Origin: JAEUTH01 sp039931675
GTDB lineage: Bacteria > Bacteroidota > Bacteroidia > AKYH767-A > OLB10
NCBI GenBank assembly: GCA_039931675.1
Contig: JBDTRM010000169.1
Span: 11,324-75,323 of the forward strand
Direction of reading: 5' to 3'
DNA length: 64,000 nt
The translations under genes were made by a program, and so were the position numbers. Below are positions 9,167 through 17,738 of this stretch, one piece after another (the first letter of the stretch is position 1; each line of letters starts with the position of its first letter). Below the pieces are notes generated by a model, which saw nothing but the letters and a program-made list of their open reading frames with translations, did not search any database and was not told the origin of the DNA.

Positions 9167-9200
9167 CAAAGTTACATTTATATAGCCACGAAGGCACAAA
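9167..9200 (-). promoter_or_regulatory. Candidate promoter of the FeoB-associated peptide gene
   Basis: On the minus strand, TTTG (plus CAAA at 9197-9200), a 22-nt spacer and TAACTTTG (plus 9174-9167). The box ends 9 nt before the ATG at 9158, so the transcript would be almost leaderless. The -33 element falls inside an intergenic inverted repeat. Confidence 0.4.
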
Positions 9201-9251
9201 GACACGAGGAAAAAGATAAAATAAAACTTAGTGTCTTCGTGCCTTAGTGGC
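9185..9251. repeat. Intergenic inverted repeat (21-bp arms)
   Basis: The arm at 9185-9205 (GCCACGAAGGCACAAAGACA plus C) and the reverse-complementary arm at 9231-9251 match at 19 of 21 positions around a 25-nt AT-rich loop. It sits between divergent genes. Sequences of this kind recur in intergenic regions of many bacterial genomes; no promoter or terminator function is evident beyond the overlap with the peptide gene's -33 box. Confidence 0.8.
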
Positions 9252-9298
9252 AAAATTTCAAATTGCAGTAACTACATTCGCACCATAAAATAATTGAA

Positions 9299-11302
9299 AT
9301 GGAAATTACTGCAACAAGCGCACTTACTTACGACCGTAAAAATTTAAGCAACGAAAATTTACTGCATATATATAAGTCAATTTTAAAACCACGCATGATT
9401 GAAGAAAAAATGCTGGTGCTTTTACGACAAGGTAAAATTGCAAAATGGTTTTCAGGCATAGGCCAGGAAGCAATTGCTGTTGGTGTTGCTTTGGGTATGA
9501 ACAGTGATGAATACATTTTACCGATGCATCGAAATCTTGGTGTGTTTACTACACGCGGCATTCCGCTCAATCGTTTGTTCTCTCAGTTTCAAGGTAAAGC
9601 CGGTGGATTTACAAAAGGGCGCGACCGTTCATTTCACTTTGGAACTCAGGAATACAAAATAATAGGAATGATTTCGCATCTTGGTCCGCAGCTTGCGTTG
9701 GCCGATGGAATTGCACTTGCAAATGTTTTGCGTAATGATGCAAAAGCAACTGCAGTGTTCAGTGGTGACGGTGGCACAAGCGAAGGTGATTTTCATGAAG
9801 CATTAAATGTAGCTGCTGTGTGGGATTTACCTGTAATATTTGTAATTGAAAATAATGGTTATGGATTAAGCACTCCGTCAAATGAACAATTCCGTTGCAA
9901 ACAATTTATTGATAAAGGAATTGGTTACGGTATGGAAGCAGTGCAGGTTGATGGAAATAATGTTCTTGAAGTTTATACAACAGTAAGCCGTCTTGCTGAT
10001 TCCATTCGCGAAAACCCGCGACCCATTTTATTAGAGTGCATAACGTTTCGAATGCGTGGTCATGAAGAAGCATCGGGAACAAAATATATTCCGCAGGAAT
10101 TGTTTGAAGTATGGGGCAAAAAAGACCCTGTAAAAAATTATGAAGAGTATTTATCAGGAGAAGGGATTTTAAACGAAGCTAACATAACTGATATACGCTC
10201 AACCATTAAACATGAAATAGAAGTAGGGCTCGAAATTACTTTTGCTGAACCATTACCAACAAGCACAACAGAACGGGAATTATCTGAAGTGTATGCACCT
10301 TTTGATAATCACGCTTTGCAACCTGCCTCACAAAATAAATCAGACAAACGTTTTCTTGATGCACTAACTGATGGCATGCGACAAGCCATGCAAAAGCATA
10401 ATAATCTTGTCATTATGGGACAAGACATTGCAGAGTATGGAGGTGTGTTTAAAGCAACTGCAGGTTTTGTGGAGGAGTTTGGCAAAGGTCGTGTTCGCAA
10501 CACACCTATATGTGAAAGTGCAATTATTGGTGCAGGTCTGGGATTAAGCATTAACGGTTTCAAAGCAATTGTTGAAATGCAGTTTGCCGATTTTGTGACG
10601 TGTGGTTTTAACCAGATTATAAATAATCTTGCAAAAACACATTATCGCTGGGGGCAAAATGCAGATGTCGTAGTGCGAATGCCAACCGGAGCCGCGGTGG
10701 GAGCAGGGCCGTTCCATTCCCAAAGCACTGAAACATGGTTTACACAAACCCCCGGGTTAAAAGTTGTTTATCCTGCTTTTCCATCTGATGCAAAAGGTTT
10801 GTTAGTTGCAGCAATTGAAGATACAAACCCTGTAATGTTTTTTGAGCATAAAGCATTGTATCGTTCCATTACAGAATCGGTTTATGATGATTATTATTCA
10901 ATTGAAATAGGCAAAGCAAAATTAGTAACTGAAGGTGATGACCTCACGATAGTAACTTACGGTCTTGGCGTACACTGGGCGTTAGATGCATTGAAAAATA
11001 ATCCCGAAATAAAAGCTGATCTTATTGATCTCAGAACATTATTACCCTGGGATAAGGAAACAGTTTTGAACTCTGTAAATAAAACCGGTAAGTGCATTGT
11101 GTTGTACGAATGTACTTACACATCAGGCTTCGGTGCCGAGATTGCATCTTACATCAGCGAGCATTGTTTCATGAATTTAGATGCACCGGTTAAACGTGTT
11201 GCAAGTTTGGATACACCTGTGCCAATGAGTGAAGAGTTAGAATCGAACTTCTTACCAAAGAAAAGATTTGCTGAAGAGTTGGTTAAGCTTTGGAAGTTTT
11301 AA
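9299..11302 (+). CDS. Fused alpha/beta E1 component of a 2-oxoacid dehydrogenase
   Basis: A 667-residue thiamine-diphosphate enzyme in which the E1 alpha (residues ~15-330) and beta (~350-667) subunits are fused. This arrangement is common in Bacteroidota, where it serves a branched-chain 2-oxoacid or pyruvate dehydrogenase complex. The ThDP/Mg motif runs from GDGGTSEGDFHEALN (from residue 156) to ENNGYG (184-189). The beta half carries MGQDIAEYGGVFKAT, and then CESAIIGAGLGLSINGFKAI, MQFADF and the C-terminal transketolase-like domain (LIDLRTLLPWD). It decarboxylates the 2-oxoacid and transfers the acyl group to lipoyl-E2. No E2 or E3 gene is adjacent. The exact substrate cannot be fixed from sequence alone. 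Confidence 0.92.
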   Translation: MEITATSALTYDRKNLSNENLLHIYKSILKPRMIEEKMLVLLRQGKIAKWFSGIGQEAIAVGVALGMNSDEYILPMHRNLGVFTTRGIPLNRLFSQFQGKAGGFTKGRDRSFHFGTQEYKIIGMISHLGPQLALADGIALANVLRNDAKATAVFSGDGGTSEGDFHEALNVAAVWDLPVIFVIENNGYGLSTPSNEQFRCKQFIDKGIGYGMEAVQVDGNNVLEVYTTVSRLADSIRENPRPILLECITFRMRGHEEASGTKYIPQELFEVWGKKDPVKNYEEYLSGEGILNEANITDIRSTIKHEIEVGLEITFAEPLPTSTTERELSEVYAPFDNHALQPASQNKSDKRFLDALTDGMRQAMQKHNNLVIMGQDIAEYGGVFKATAGFVEEFGKGRVRNTPICESAIIGAGLGLSINGFKAIVEMQFADFVTCGFNQIINNLAKTHYRWGQNADVVVRMPTGAAVGAGPFHSQSTETWFTQTPGLKVVYPAFPSDAKGLLVAAIEDTNPVMFFEHKALYRSITESVYDDYYSIEIGKAKLVTEGDDLTIVTYGLGVHWALDALKNNPEIKADLIDLRTLLPWDKETVLNSVNKTGKCIVLYECTYTSGFGAEIASYISEHCFMNLDAPVKRVASLDTPVPMSEELESNFLPKKRFAEELVKLWKF

Positions 11303-11362
11303 GACTTCTTACTAAACCACAATTTATTTATTTAAGATTTTCCTTTATGTATTATCTCGGCA

Positions 11363-11415
11363 AAGCCCTCCGAGGGTTAGGCAGCCGCGCGGGCTGGCAA
11401 ACCCTCGGAGGGCTT
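11363..11415. repeat. Long inverted repeat with palindromic arms
   Basis: AAGCCCTCCGAGGGTT (11363-11378) and its exact reverse complement at 11400-11415 flank a GC-rich 21-nt loop. Each arm is itself nearly palindromic (CCCTC-C-GAGGG), so either one large hairpin or two small ones can form. It lies between the E1 gene and the YiiX-like gene and is much more GC-rich than its surroundings. There is no T run after it, so a terminator role is unproven. Confidence 0.85.
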
Positions 11416-11481
11416 AGGGCGCGTTGAAAATAAAAACACTTTTCCACCGTTATTCAATCAACATTAAAACAAAAATCCTCT

Positions 11482-12090
11482 ATGAATCTCAAATCAATTC
11501 TAACCGTTGTCTTTTTATCTCTATTCAATTTTCTTTTTGCACAGGAAATCAGTAAACTAAAAACCGGTGATATAATTTTTCAGACTTCACATTCAAAAAC
11601 GGCTGCTGCTATTGAATTAGCAACCCATTCAAAATTTTCGCATGTGGGTATGGTGCTTAATGATAATGGAAAATTATATGTTCTCGAAGCAGTGCAGCCT
11701 GTGAGTATAACTCCCATTCAGGAATTTATTGAACGCGGTGAGAAAAGTTATTACGAAGTAAAGCGTTTAAAAAATGCCGATGAAAAATTCACACCTCAAC
11801 TGCAACAACAACTCATCAAAAAAGGAAAAACATTTAAAGGACTTAACTATGATTTTGCTTTTAGCTGGAATGATAATGAATTGTATTGCTCTGAACTTGT
11901 TTATAAAATGTATAAAGAGATTTTGAATACAGAACTTGCAAAACCAAAGGCATTAAAAACTTTTGACCTTTCCTCCAAACCGGTTCAAGAACAATTGGCT
12001 TTAAAGTATGGAAAAAATATTCCTTACAATGAACTCATGATCTCACCTCAACAGATTTACAAATCACCGTTATTAGTTTTTGTGAAGTAA
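11482..12090 (+). CDS. YiiX-like permuted papain-fold hydrolase, exported
   Basis: A 202-residue protein with a Sec signal peptide ending in FLFAQ. The mature part matches the YiiX/YebB (peptidase C92-like, permuted NlpC/P60) family: LKTGDIIFQTS at the start, the catalytic-type His in HSKFSHVGMV, and the Cys in YCSELVYK near residue 139. In the permuted fold the His precedes the Cys, as here. Family members are predicted amidases or peptidases acting on peptidoglycan or lipids; the substrate is unknown. The protein should work in the periplasm. Confidence 0.85.
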   Translation: MNLKSILTVVFLSLFNFLFAQEISKLKTGDIIFQTSHSKTAAAIELATHSKFSHVGMVLNDNGKLYVLEAVQPVSITPIQEFIERGEKSYYEVKRLKNADEKFTPQLQQQLIKKGKTFKGLNYDFAFSWNDNELYCSELVYKMYKEILNTELAKPKALKTFDLSSKPVQEQLALKYGKNIPYNELMISPQQIYKSPLLVFVK

Positions 12091-12166
12091 TAAGGCACTT
12101 TTATTTTTTTTGTTAGCGCAATGTTATATGGCAATTGTTATTTTGCAGAAAATATTTATAAGCAGC

Positions 12167-12613
12167 ATGAAGTTAAAACCCATACTTTATTACGTTTCAG
12201 TTTTCATCGTGATCATGGGATTTGTGCAATTTATTATCGCACTCATTGATGGGAAAAAAATACTGATGCTGAATAGCAGGGGCGAAAAGGTACAAGGCAT
12301 TATCATTGATAAATTTATTCAGGAACGTTTCCAGGGACCTGAAACAGGTTACAGGTTGCATTTCTTCAATGACTCCCTGGATACTTTATATGGCAACCAT
12401 TTTTTCAAAAGCTACAATGATAAGTATAACCAGGGCGATACACTTTGTGTTTTGCATTATGCACCAAACCCTGACCTTTCAAGGCTTTGCGGTTTCCGCG
12501 ATGCATATAGCGATGGTCTTGCTAACCTCGCGATTAGCATAGCCTTATTAATAGCCGGGTGGATTGGCATCAAAAAATATGCATTGATCATGAGGTATCT
12601 TAAAGGTCAATGA
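12167..12613 (+). CDS. DUF3592-like two-TM protein
   Basis: A small membrane protein of 148 residues from the ATG at 12167. TM1 (ILYYVSVFIVIMGFVQFIIA) is followed by a beta-rich loop with RGEKVQGIIIDKF, DTLYGNHFFKSYNDKYNQGD and VLHYAPNPDLSRL, then TM2 near the C-terminus (LAISIALLIAGWIGIKKYAL). This order matches DUF3592, where a small extracytoplasmic beta domain sits between two membrane helices. An upstream in-frame ATG (residue 7 from 12110) would add residues before the first TM without improving it. The function is unknown; no partner gene is obvious. Confidence 0.62.
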   Translation: MKLKPILYYVSVFIVIMGFVQFIIALIDGKKILMLNSRGEKVQGIIIDKFIQERFQGPETGYRLHFFNDSLDTLYGNHFFKSYNDKYNQGDTLCVLHYAPNPDLSRLCGFRDAYSDGLANLAISIALLIAGWIGIKKYALIMRYLKGQ

Positions 12614-12718
12614 TTCCGATGATTCAGATAAGTACGAAGAATTTTAAACACTCAAATTAAACTGGTGAATTTTAAAATCGAATAAGAAAAACATCTTCAA
12701 CTCTTAAATAAAACCATC

Positions 12719-13204
12719 ATGAAATCGAATGCTTATTTATTAATCACAACACTTATTATAGTATGTTGCTCTTCATGCTCCACAACTATTTATCTTGTTC
12801 GTCATGCTGAGAAAGTTGACAATAGCACCAACTCCCCGCTTTCAGCTACCGGTCTTCAACATGCCAATGTGCTGCGCGATACTTTAATGAATAAAAGTAT
12901 TGATACTATTTTTGCTTCCACCTTTCTTCGTACACAACAAACTGCACAACCGCTTTCCACCGCAATTAATAAGAGTATGGTTATTTATAATAAAGATACC
13001 TCTATACAATTTGTAAATTCAATAAGAAACCTGAGAGGGAAAGACATACTTGTTGTTGGCCACTCAGATAATATTCCGCAAATGGTAATTACGCTTACTG
13101 ATTCCATTGTTGAAATACCCGACAGTGTTTTTAATACAATGTTTATCGTTAAAATAAAAAGATTTCCTTCGAAGAGAATCACCCTTATTAAAACAACTTA
13201 TTGA
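12719..13204 (+). CDS. Histidine phosphatase superfamily lipoprotein
   Basis: A 161-residue branch-1 histidine phosphatase (phosphoglycerate mutase/SixA-like). The phosphohistidine motif is LVRHAEK with His29, the region LSATGLQHAN follows, STFLRTQQTAQPL is the usual second segment and the second catalytic His is His115 in VVGHSDN. A hydrophobic N-terminus ends CCSSC, so the enzyme is probably exported and lipidated at Cys20, or membrane-tethered. Small members remove phosphate from metabolites, sugars or phosphohistidine; an extracytoplasmic substrate is inferred. It is preceded by a ~105-nt gap and followed by a 450-nt gene-poor gap. Confidence 0.85.
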   Translation: MKSNAYLLITTLIIVCCSSCSTTIYLVRHAEKVDNSTNSPLSATGLQHANVLRDTLMNKSIDTIFASTFLRTQQTAQPLSTAINKSMVIYNKDTSIQFVNSIRNLRGKDILVVGHSDNIPQMVITLTDSIVEIPDSVFNTMFIVKIKRFPSKRITLIKTTY

Positions 13205-13658
13205 ATTACTTTTTAGTTTATATGATATACAGAGTTGATAAAGGGTATGCGAAGGAAATTTTCACGTCAACTATTTTCACAGCTATTTAATCATTCGGTA
13301 AGATTAATAACATGTTGGCATTGTTGCTTTGTCGCAAATTAAAAAGCATCAAAAAGCCACTCCCCGTATTTCTATTTACTTCAATCATTACGTCCACAAC
13401 AATTATTCTGATCAATTATTAAAAGTTGCCATTATTTAAATTCAAGCCATTCTTGCGGAGGGAGTGGCTTGCTTTTTTACCGCAAAAAAAATTAATCTCG
13501 CTTTGAATCAATCACTAAAACCATGAAGTAATTATTTTACCTGGCAAATCAGCTTTCGTAAAGTTGAACTCCGATAACTATCGCGTGTTTCCAAAAACAC
13601 CTTGACGGTTGACAAATTCCAAATTTCAAATTTCAAATTTCAAAAGTCTCCATTCAAC
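13205..13658. other. Gene-poor gap with a long-armed hairpin and a 36-codon ORF
   Basis: No conventional gene is supported. Two things stand out. AAGCCACTCCC at 13354-13364 is exactly complementary to GGGAGTGGCTT at 13460-13470, about 95 nt apart, and is followed by GC and a T6 run (13473-13478), which looks like the end of a structured RNA. A 36-codon ORF at 13312-13422 overlaps the left arm and has a hydrophobic C-terminal half (PVFLFTSIITSTTIILINY). The last ~100 nt hold an AT-rich repeat related to one at 15.5 kb. Confidence 0.5.
13552..13650. repeat. Intergenic repeat, copy 1 (downstream of the SEC-C gene)
   Basis: It begins with a CTTTCGTAAAGTTG block and an ATCCGA/TATCG-like hairpin remnant and ends in a run of CAAATTTCAAATTTC. 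The same order of elements recurs at 15500-15600 in the same orientation, with substitutions. The two copies bracket the 13659-15353 gene. Confidence 0.55.
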
Positions 13659-15353
13659 CTAATCATTCACCCCATGGCACTTTTTATATTTTTTGCCGCT
13701 GCCACAGGGGCAAGGATCATTGCGGTTTATTTTTTCTGAAACGGCTTGCTTTTGTTCAGTATAACTAAGTGATTTGTATCCATCATTTTTCACTTCTTCG
13801 TAATCATCAAAACTTGTAGGGAGCAAAGTCCTGCTATCTTCTTCTTCCAAATCACCAAATCCATTTCTAAACACATTATCATTTTCATCATCTATATCTT
13901 TCTGATCTTCCTTATATCCTGCCCATGATTCAACAACATCATTATATAATTCATAGATGTTATATAATTCCATTCCTTCTTCAGGTTTTCCGTTTAGTTT
14001 AAATTCTTCTACTATATCATTATAATCTCTGCTAACCCAAACATCAATATAATCTTTTTCAAAAAGTGGCTTTATCAGGGGCAGCAGTTCCGGCAAATAA
14101 CATTCAACAACATCGCTCACAGCAAAACTTATAAATTCTGTATCAACAATGTTATCGTCAGGCGTAGCCTCATTAAAAACATTAAACACCTCTTTATAAA
14201 TCTCAATTATTTCATTTCTCTTTTCGGGATGATGAATTACCATTTGGCACAATGCTATTGAAACAGGAGTTTTACCATGATAATGCAAACCTGGTTTTAA
14301 CAAATGTTTCTTAAAAGCATTTAAGCTATCAAATCCCAAAGAATACAATGCCTGCCAAAGTGTTTCGTGAATATGATCACGAAGCCAGAAATTTAAAAAG
14401 TCACCATCATTTTCAAGGAAAGATAAAATCAACTGCAAACTCTCTGTTGCATTTATTTCTTTTAATATAAAAAAGGCATGTATAGGAAAAGCTACTTCAC
14501 CAGATGTGAATTTGCCGTTATTAAAATATTGAAATCTGTCTTCAGCATCAAGCAACATTTTTTCTAAATCTGAAATTAATGTTTGTCGTGGTAATGCTAT
14601 GATCTCCTTTAGTATTTCGTGTGGAATAATCAAATCATTATAATACAGATGGCTGATTGCATCGTGATTAAACATCGGTTTAGCGCTGTTTAAACTTGTC
14701 GGTAATTTTTTATTTATAACCGGGTTAATTATAAATTCGCCATAACCATCATCATCCAATGACCATTTTTTTAAGTTTGCTTTATGCCTGGCCTCAATAA
14801 CTGCCCGCTCAGAAAATATTGTATGCTGATGATCGGGGGCTATTTTTTGTAAGAGCTTTAACCTGTTATCGGCAAGTTCAAAATTGCCAATAGCACAATA
14901 ATAATAAATGACAACCTGGTAAAAAGCAGTTATTTCCGCCAGCAGAAATACATCTCTACCGGGATACAGTGATTTCAAATCCATCATCTCACCTAATATC
15001 AAAGGCACTTTTTCAGTTTCACCTTTAACGATATATTCGCTTGCAAGGTTAATTTTACCGAATAAATAATCAGGATGTTCAGCAATCACCTGGTGATTTA
15101 TTTCGAATGCTTTTTCTTTGTTGTCCTGTGTAATATAGGCAACAGAAAGAAAGTTTTTTAATTGAGGCACCTGAGGATATTTTTCAATAAGAGCAATAAG
15201 TTTATCAATTATCTTTTTATTTCCTCTATCGGCACATGCTTTCTGCAACTTATTAAATTGCTTTGAAACCCAGGGTGGGATATTATATTTTTCATTTAGA
15301 AATTCAGTGTTGGTGATAATTTTATACTCTGATACAACTAATTCCGAAGTCAT
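13659..15353 (-). CDS. DUF1186/TPR-like protein with C-terminal SEC-C zinc motif
   Basis: A 564-residue soluble protein. The first ~200 residues are TPR-like helices (LIALIEKYPQVPQLKNFLSV, FEINHQVIAEHPDYLFGKI). Residues ~235-460 resemble DUF1186 (PHEILKEIIALPRQTLISDL, FPIHAFFILKEI, LWQALYSLG). An acidic linker (DEENDNV, DLEEEDS) leads to a C-terminal SEC-C metal-binding motif, NDPCPCGSGKKYKKCHG, with all zinc ligands CxC..CH. SEC-C motifs bind zinc and act in protein-protein or nucleoprotein contacts, as in SecA with SecB. No catalytic residues are recognised. It is isolated between two related intergenic repeats. Confidence 0.8.
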   Translation of the reverse strand: MTSELVVSEYKIITNTEFLNEKYNIPPWVSKQFNKLQKACADRGNKKIIDKLIALIEKYPQVPQLKNFLSVAYITQDNKEKAFEINHQVIAEHPDYLFGKINLASEYIVKGETEKVPLILGEMMDLKSLYPGRDVFLLAEITAFYQVVIYYYCAIGNFELADNRLKLLQKIAPDHQHTIFSERAVIEARHKANLKKWSLDDDGYGEFIINPVINKKLPTSLNSAKPMFNHDAISHLYYNDLIIPHEILKEIIALPRQTLISDLEKMLLDAEDRFQYFNNGKFTSGEVAFPIHAFFILKEINATESLQLILSFLENDGDFLNFWLRDHIHETLWQALYSLGFDSLNAFKKHLLKPGLHYHGKTPVSIALCQMVIHHPEKRNEIIEIYKEVFNVFNEATPDDNIVDTEFISFAVSDVVECYLPELLPLIKPLFEKDYIDVWVSRDYNDIVEEFKLNGKPEEGMELYNIYELYNDVVESWAGYKEDQKDIDDENDNVFRNGFGDLEEEDSRTLLPTSFDDYEEVKNDGYKSLSYTEQKQAVSEKINRNDPCPCGSGKKYKKCHGVND

Positions 15354-15866
15354 GTTTTTAAATTTTTATATAATAGTTTATGGAATGTTTTAGCGTTGAG
15401 CAATCGGGGTAACAAATTAAATAACTATGCAAACAGAAAATGCATAACATCAAAATATTTATTAACGGGAAATCGGTGTAGTGATTTCGGTTTGCTTCCG
15501 TTAAAACTTTCGGAAAGTTGATCCCGAACCATCGGGATTCCGAAAGTATTGGTTCGGGTGACAAATTCCAAATTTCTAATTTCAAATTTCAAATTTCCAT
15601 CAACCAAATTAAACCACCTTAAAATCAATCACTTACATCCTTAAGATTCTTTTTACTTGACAAGTGCATTTTTACACCATTATATTTAGCCAACAATTAT
15701 AAAACCCAAAATAAAAGCGACCCTTAATTTTAAAAACCAGATAACTGCCTACAGCCATCGTTATTAATCACTCCAGATACTAAAGCGTAACCATTACGGC
15801 AGGTCATTCAACAGTTTTTTAAATTAACACTTCAGGGGTTGTTTGCTTAACCGTCAACGCTGCTTT
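15354..15866. other. Gene-free gap with intergenic repeats
   Basis: No gene is supported. Positions 15500-15600 hold the second copy of the repeat that also lies at 13552-13650. Inside it, nested hairpins occur at 15506-15547. The remaining 260 nt up to the HTH gene are AT-rich, with no recognised promoter box or structure. Confidence 0.6.
15500..15600. repeat. Intergenic repeat, copy 2, with nested palindromes
   Basis: ACTTTCGGAA (15506-15515) pairs with TTCCGAAAGT (15538-15547), and inside it ATCCCGA (15521-15527) pairs with TCGGGAT (15532-15538). A tail of AAATTTC units follows. The order and orientation match copy 1 at 13552-13650, but copy 1 is more decayed. Confidence 0.6.
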
Positions 15867-16103
15867 ATGTCAGACGAAAACCGCGAAAAGTATTTAGACA
15901 TCATTAACACCATTGGCGCAGCCAAAGTGGATGAACTTTATAACAAGCTCGGCACTGAGAGAATCAGCATGGCCACGCTTAAAAAAATAATAGCGCAAAA
16001 TTATATTGATGGTGCTCTCAGAGCAAAGAGATCAGTGGCAAATGTTGCTGCCGACCGCGGTGTGTCGCGCCTGACTGTTTATCGGGTTATTCATAAAAAG
16101 TAA
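15867..16103 (+). CDS. Small helix-turn-helix protein
   Basis: A 78-residue protein from the ATG at 15867; an upstream in-frame TTG would add only eight residues. The C-terminal part reads as a helix-turn-helix: RSVANVAADRGVSRLTVYRV followed by IHKK, similar in pattern to resolvase/invertase or Fis-like HTH units. The N-terminal part is helical (NREKYLDIINTIGAAKVDEL). It probably binds DNA and may regulate the genes that follow. The next gene starts 57 nt downstream on the same strand. It could also be a remnant of a mobile-element regulator, but no recombinase is nearby. Confidence 0.6.
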   Translation: MSDENREKYLDIINTIGAAKVDELYNKLGTERISMATLKKIIAQNYIDGALRAKRSVANVAADRGVSRLTVYRVIHKK

Positions 16104-16160
16104 AAGGAGTGAAAATGGTGACAATATAAATTATTTCAACAAGAATACAATCAATAGCTG

Positions 16161-16904
16161 ATGTCCGAAGAAAAATTAAAAATTGTAATTGATATAGTAA
16201 AATGGATTATCGGATCTGTGGTGCTTGTAATAGTTACCACAATTATTGATACAGGTTTCAAGGAGCGCGAAATGGCTATTAAAGAGATGGCGAAGTTTGA
16301 CTCGTATATTGACATGGTTACTTCTGCTGATAAACTTGTAGAGCGAAAACGGTTGGCGCAGTTTTTCAAAACTATGACCATTTCCAAAGATGTGCAGGCG
16401 CGATGGAGCGATTATTATGAAATTGTGAGTAAAGAATACGATGATACCCTTGCTGTAAGAGTTGCAAAACAAGACACGCTTAATTTATTGCTCAAAAAAC
16501 CCATGAAGAATGAAACCGACTCACAAAAAATTCAACAGATTCAGCAGGATATTAATGGATTAAATTATCAGCTTATTTCCAACATCAGCCCTACCAATGC
16601 TGTACAGATTAAAAATATAAACATTGCTACAGCCCATGAACAGGTAGGTTATGAAGCACTGAAAGATGGCGACTTTAAAACCGCTGCCGATAATTTTAAA
16701 GCTGCCGAGGATAATTATCCAACGCTACATAACAACTATGAACTATCAAGACTGCTTGCTAAAAAATCGGATGAGTTGAGCAAAGCTGTTACTGAAGAAG
16801 AGAAACAAAATATACTCGCTGCAACCTATGATACCATCCTGAAAAATTACACCTATAAGATGCCTCTTGATGTTAAACAAAATTTAAAAAGAAAAATAAA
16901 ATAA
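16161..16904 (+). CDS. Membrane-anchored coiled-coil/TPR-like protein
   Basis: A 247-residue protein with one N-terminal TM helix (IVKWIIGSVVLVIVTTIIDT), then a helical region with coiled-coil potential (SQKIQQIQQDINGLNYQLI) and a C-terminal TPR-like repeat (HEQVGYEALKDGDFKTAADN, FKAAEDNYPTLHNNYEL). No enzymatic motif is visible. It is probably an inner-membrane scaffold. The stop codon is immediately followed by the first copy of the 34-nt leader element and the M15 peptidase gene, so the three genes 15867-17452 look like one unit. Confidence 0.6.
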   Translation: MSEEKLKIVIDIVKWIIGSVVLVIVTTIIDTGFKEREMAIKEMAKFDSYIDMVTSADKLVERKRLAQFFKTMTISKDVQARWSDYYEIVSKEYDDTLAVRVAKQDTLNLLLKKPMKNETDSQKIQQIQQDINGLNYQLISNISPTNAVQIKNINIATAHEQVGYEALKDGDFKTAADNFKAAEDNYPTLHNNYELSRLLAKKSDELSKAVTEEEKQNILAATYDTILKNYTYKMPLDVKQNLKRKIK

Positions 16905-16938
16905 ACGGGGGAAGCCGAAAATCCGAACAAGAGTAGGC
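16905..16938 (+). promoter_or_regulatory. 34-nt leader element, copy A
   Basis: It starts right after the stop codon of the upstream gene and ends 16 nt before the ATG at 16955. The shared core is AGCCGAAAATCC, then four variable bases, then AAGAGTAGGC. CGGG (16906-16909) can pair with TCCG (16922-16925, one G-U), and GCC (16914-16916) with GGC (16936-16938). The two pairings interleave, which would give an H-type pseudoknot. Copies B and C precede two other transcription units. Confidence 0.75.
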
Positions 16939-16954
16939 AACAAAATTATTCAAA

Positions 16955-17452
16955 ATGACAGAAGCAGATCGTAACAAACGCAACACAACTAAGCTCGCTG
17001 AGCTTTATCCCACTTTCAAAGCACGACTGATGAGAGTAATTCAAAAATTAGAAGCTTCAGGCCTGCGTCCCCGCATACAGGATGCATGGCGGTCGCCACA
17101 GGACCAGTTAAACGCCTTTAACACCGGCCACTCCAAGCTCAAATTCGGTTTTCATAATGTAACCGGTGCTGATGGTGTGAGCAAAGAATCGCTCGCAGTT
17201 GACATGCTGGACGATGATCACCCGCTCAACTCAGCCTTACCCTATTTATTGCAATTGGCAGCAGCAGCCGAAGCAAACGGATTAGCCACAGGCATACGCT
17301 GGGGGTTACCCGTTGATATGCGCACAGCAATAGATAATGCGATAGCTGCAAAAAACTGGACTGCTCCAGTCAAAATAGGTTGGGATCCAACGCATGTTGA
17401 GCCGGCAGGAATGACAGCAGCCCAGGCAAAAACGGGAGCGAGGCCGGCTTAA
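16955..17452 (+). CDS. M15-type peptidase (CwlK/VanY-like, endolysin-like)
   Basis: A 165-residue zinc peptidase candidate of the M15 family, whose members cut peptidoglycan stem peptides (D-Ala-D-Ala carboxypeptidases, L-Ala-D-Glu endopeptidases). The family's opening WRSPQDQLNAFNTGHSKLKF is present. Candidate zinc ligands are His67, Asp83 in SLAVDML, and His147 in WDPTHVE, with Glu149 as catalytic base. The spacing from His67 to Asp83 is 16 rather than the usual 7, because of an inserted loop (NVTGADGVSKE). There is no signal peptide, as in phage endolysins. It follows the 34-nt leader copy A and the membrane TPR-like gene. Confidence 0.75.
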   Translation: MTEADRNKRNTTKLAELYPTFKARLMRVIQKLEASGLRPRIQDAWRSPQDQLNAFNTGHSKLKFGFHNVTGADGVSKESLAVDMLDDDHPLNSALPYLLQLAAAAEANGLATGIRWGLPVDMRTAIDNAIAAKNWTAPVKIGWDPTHVEPAGMTAAQAKTGARPA

Positions 17453-17738
17453 AGGCATTTCCGGAAATTCAATTTGTTTCGTGAATAATGAAATAAGTTT
17501 TTTTATTAAAGTTTAAGATTGTAGCAAAAATGAAAAAAATGATATAAACATGTTTTTCATTTGGCAACGGAATAACGATGGAAAACGCTTCCGGTTTTAT
17601 TTAAAAGTTACAAAATGACAAACCGGATTCATTTCAATTAATGCCACATTCTTTACAATACTGCTGGATTCTAATTCGTGATTGACATCGCTTATGCAAC
17701 AGGGTAAATTTGATTTAACATAATCACCTATGCTATAT

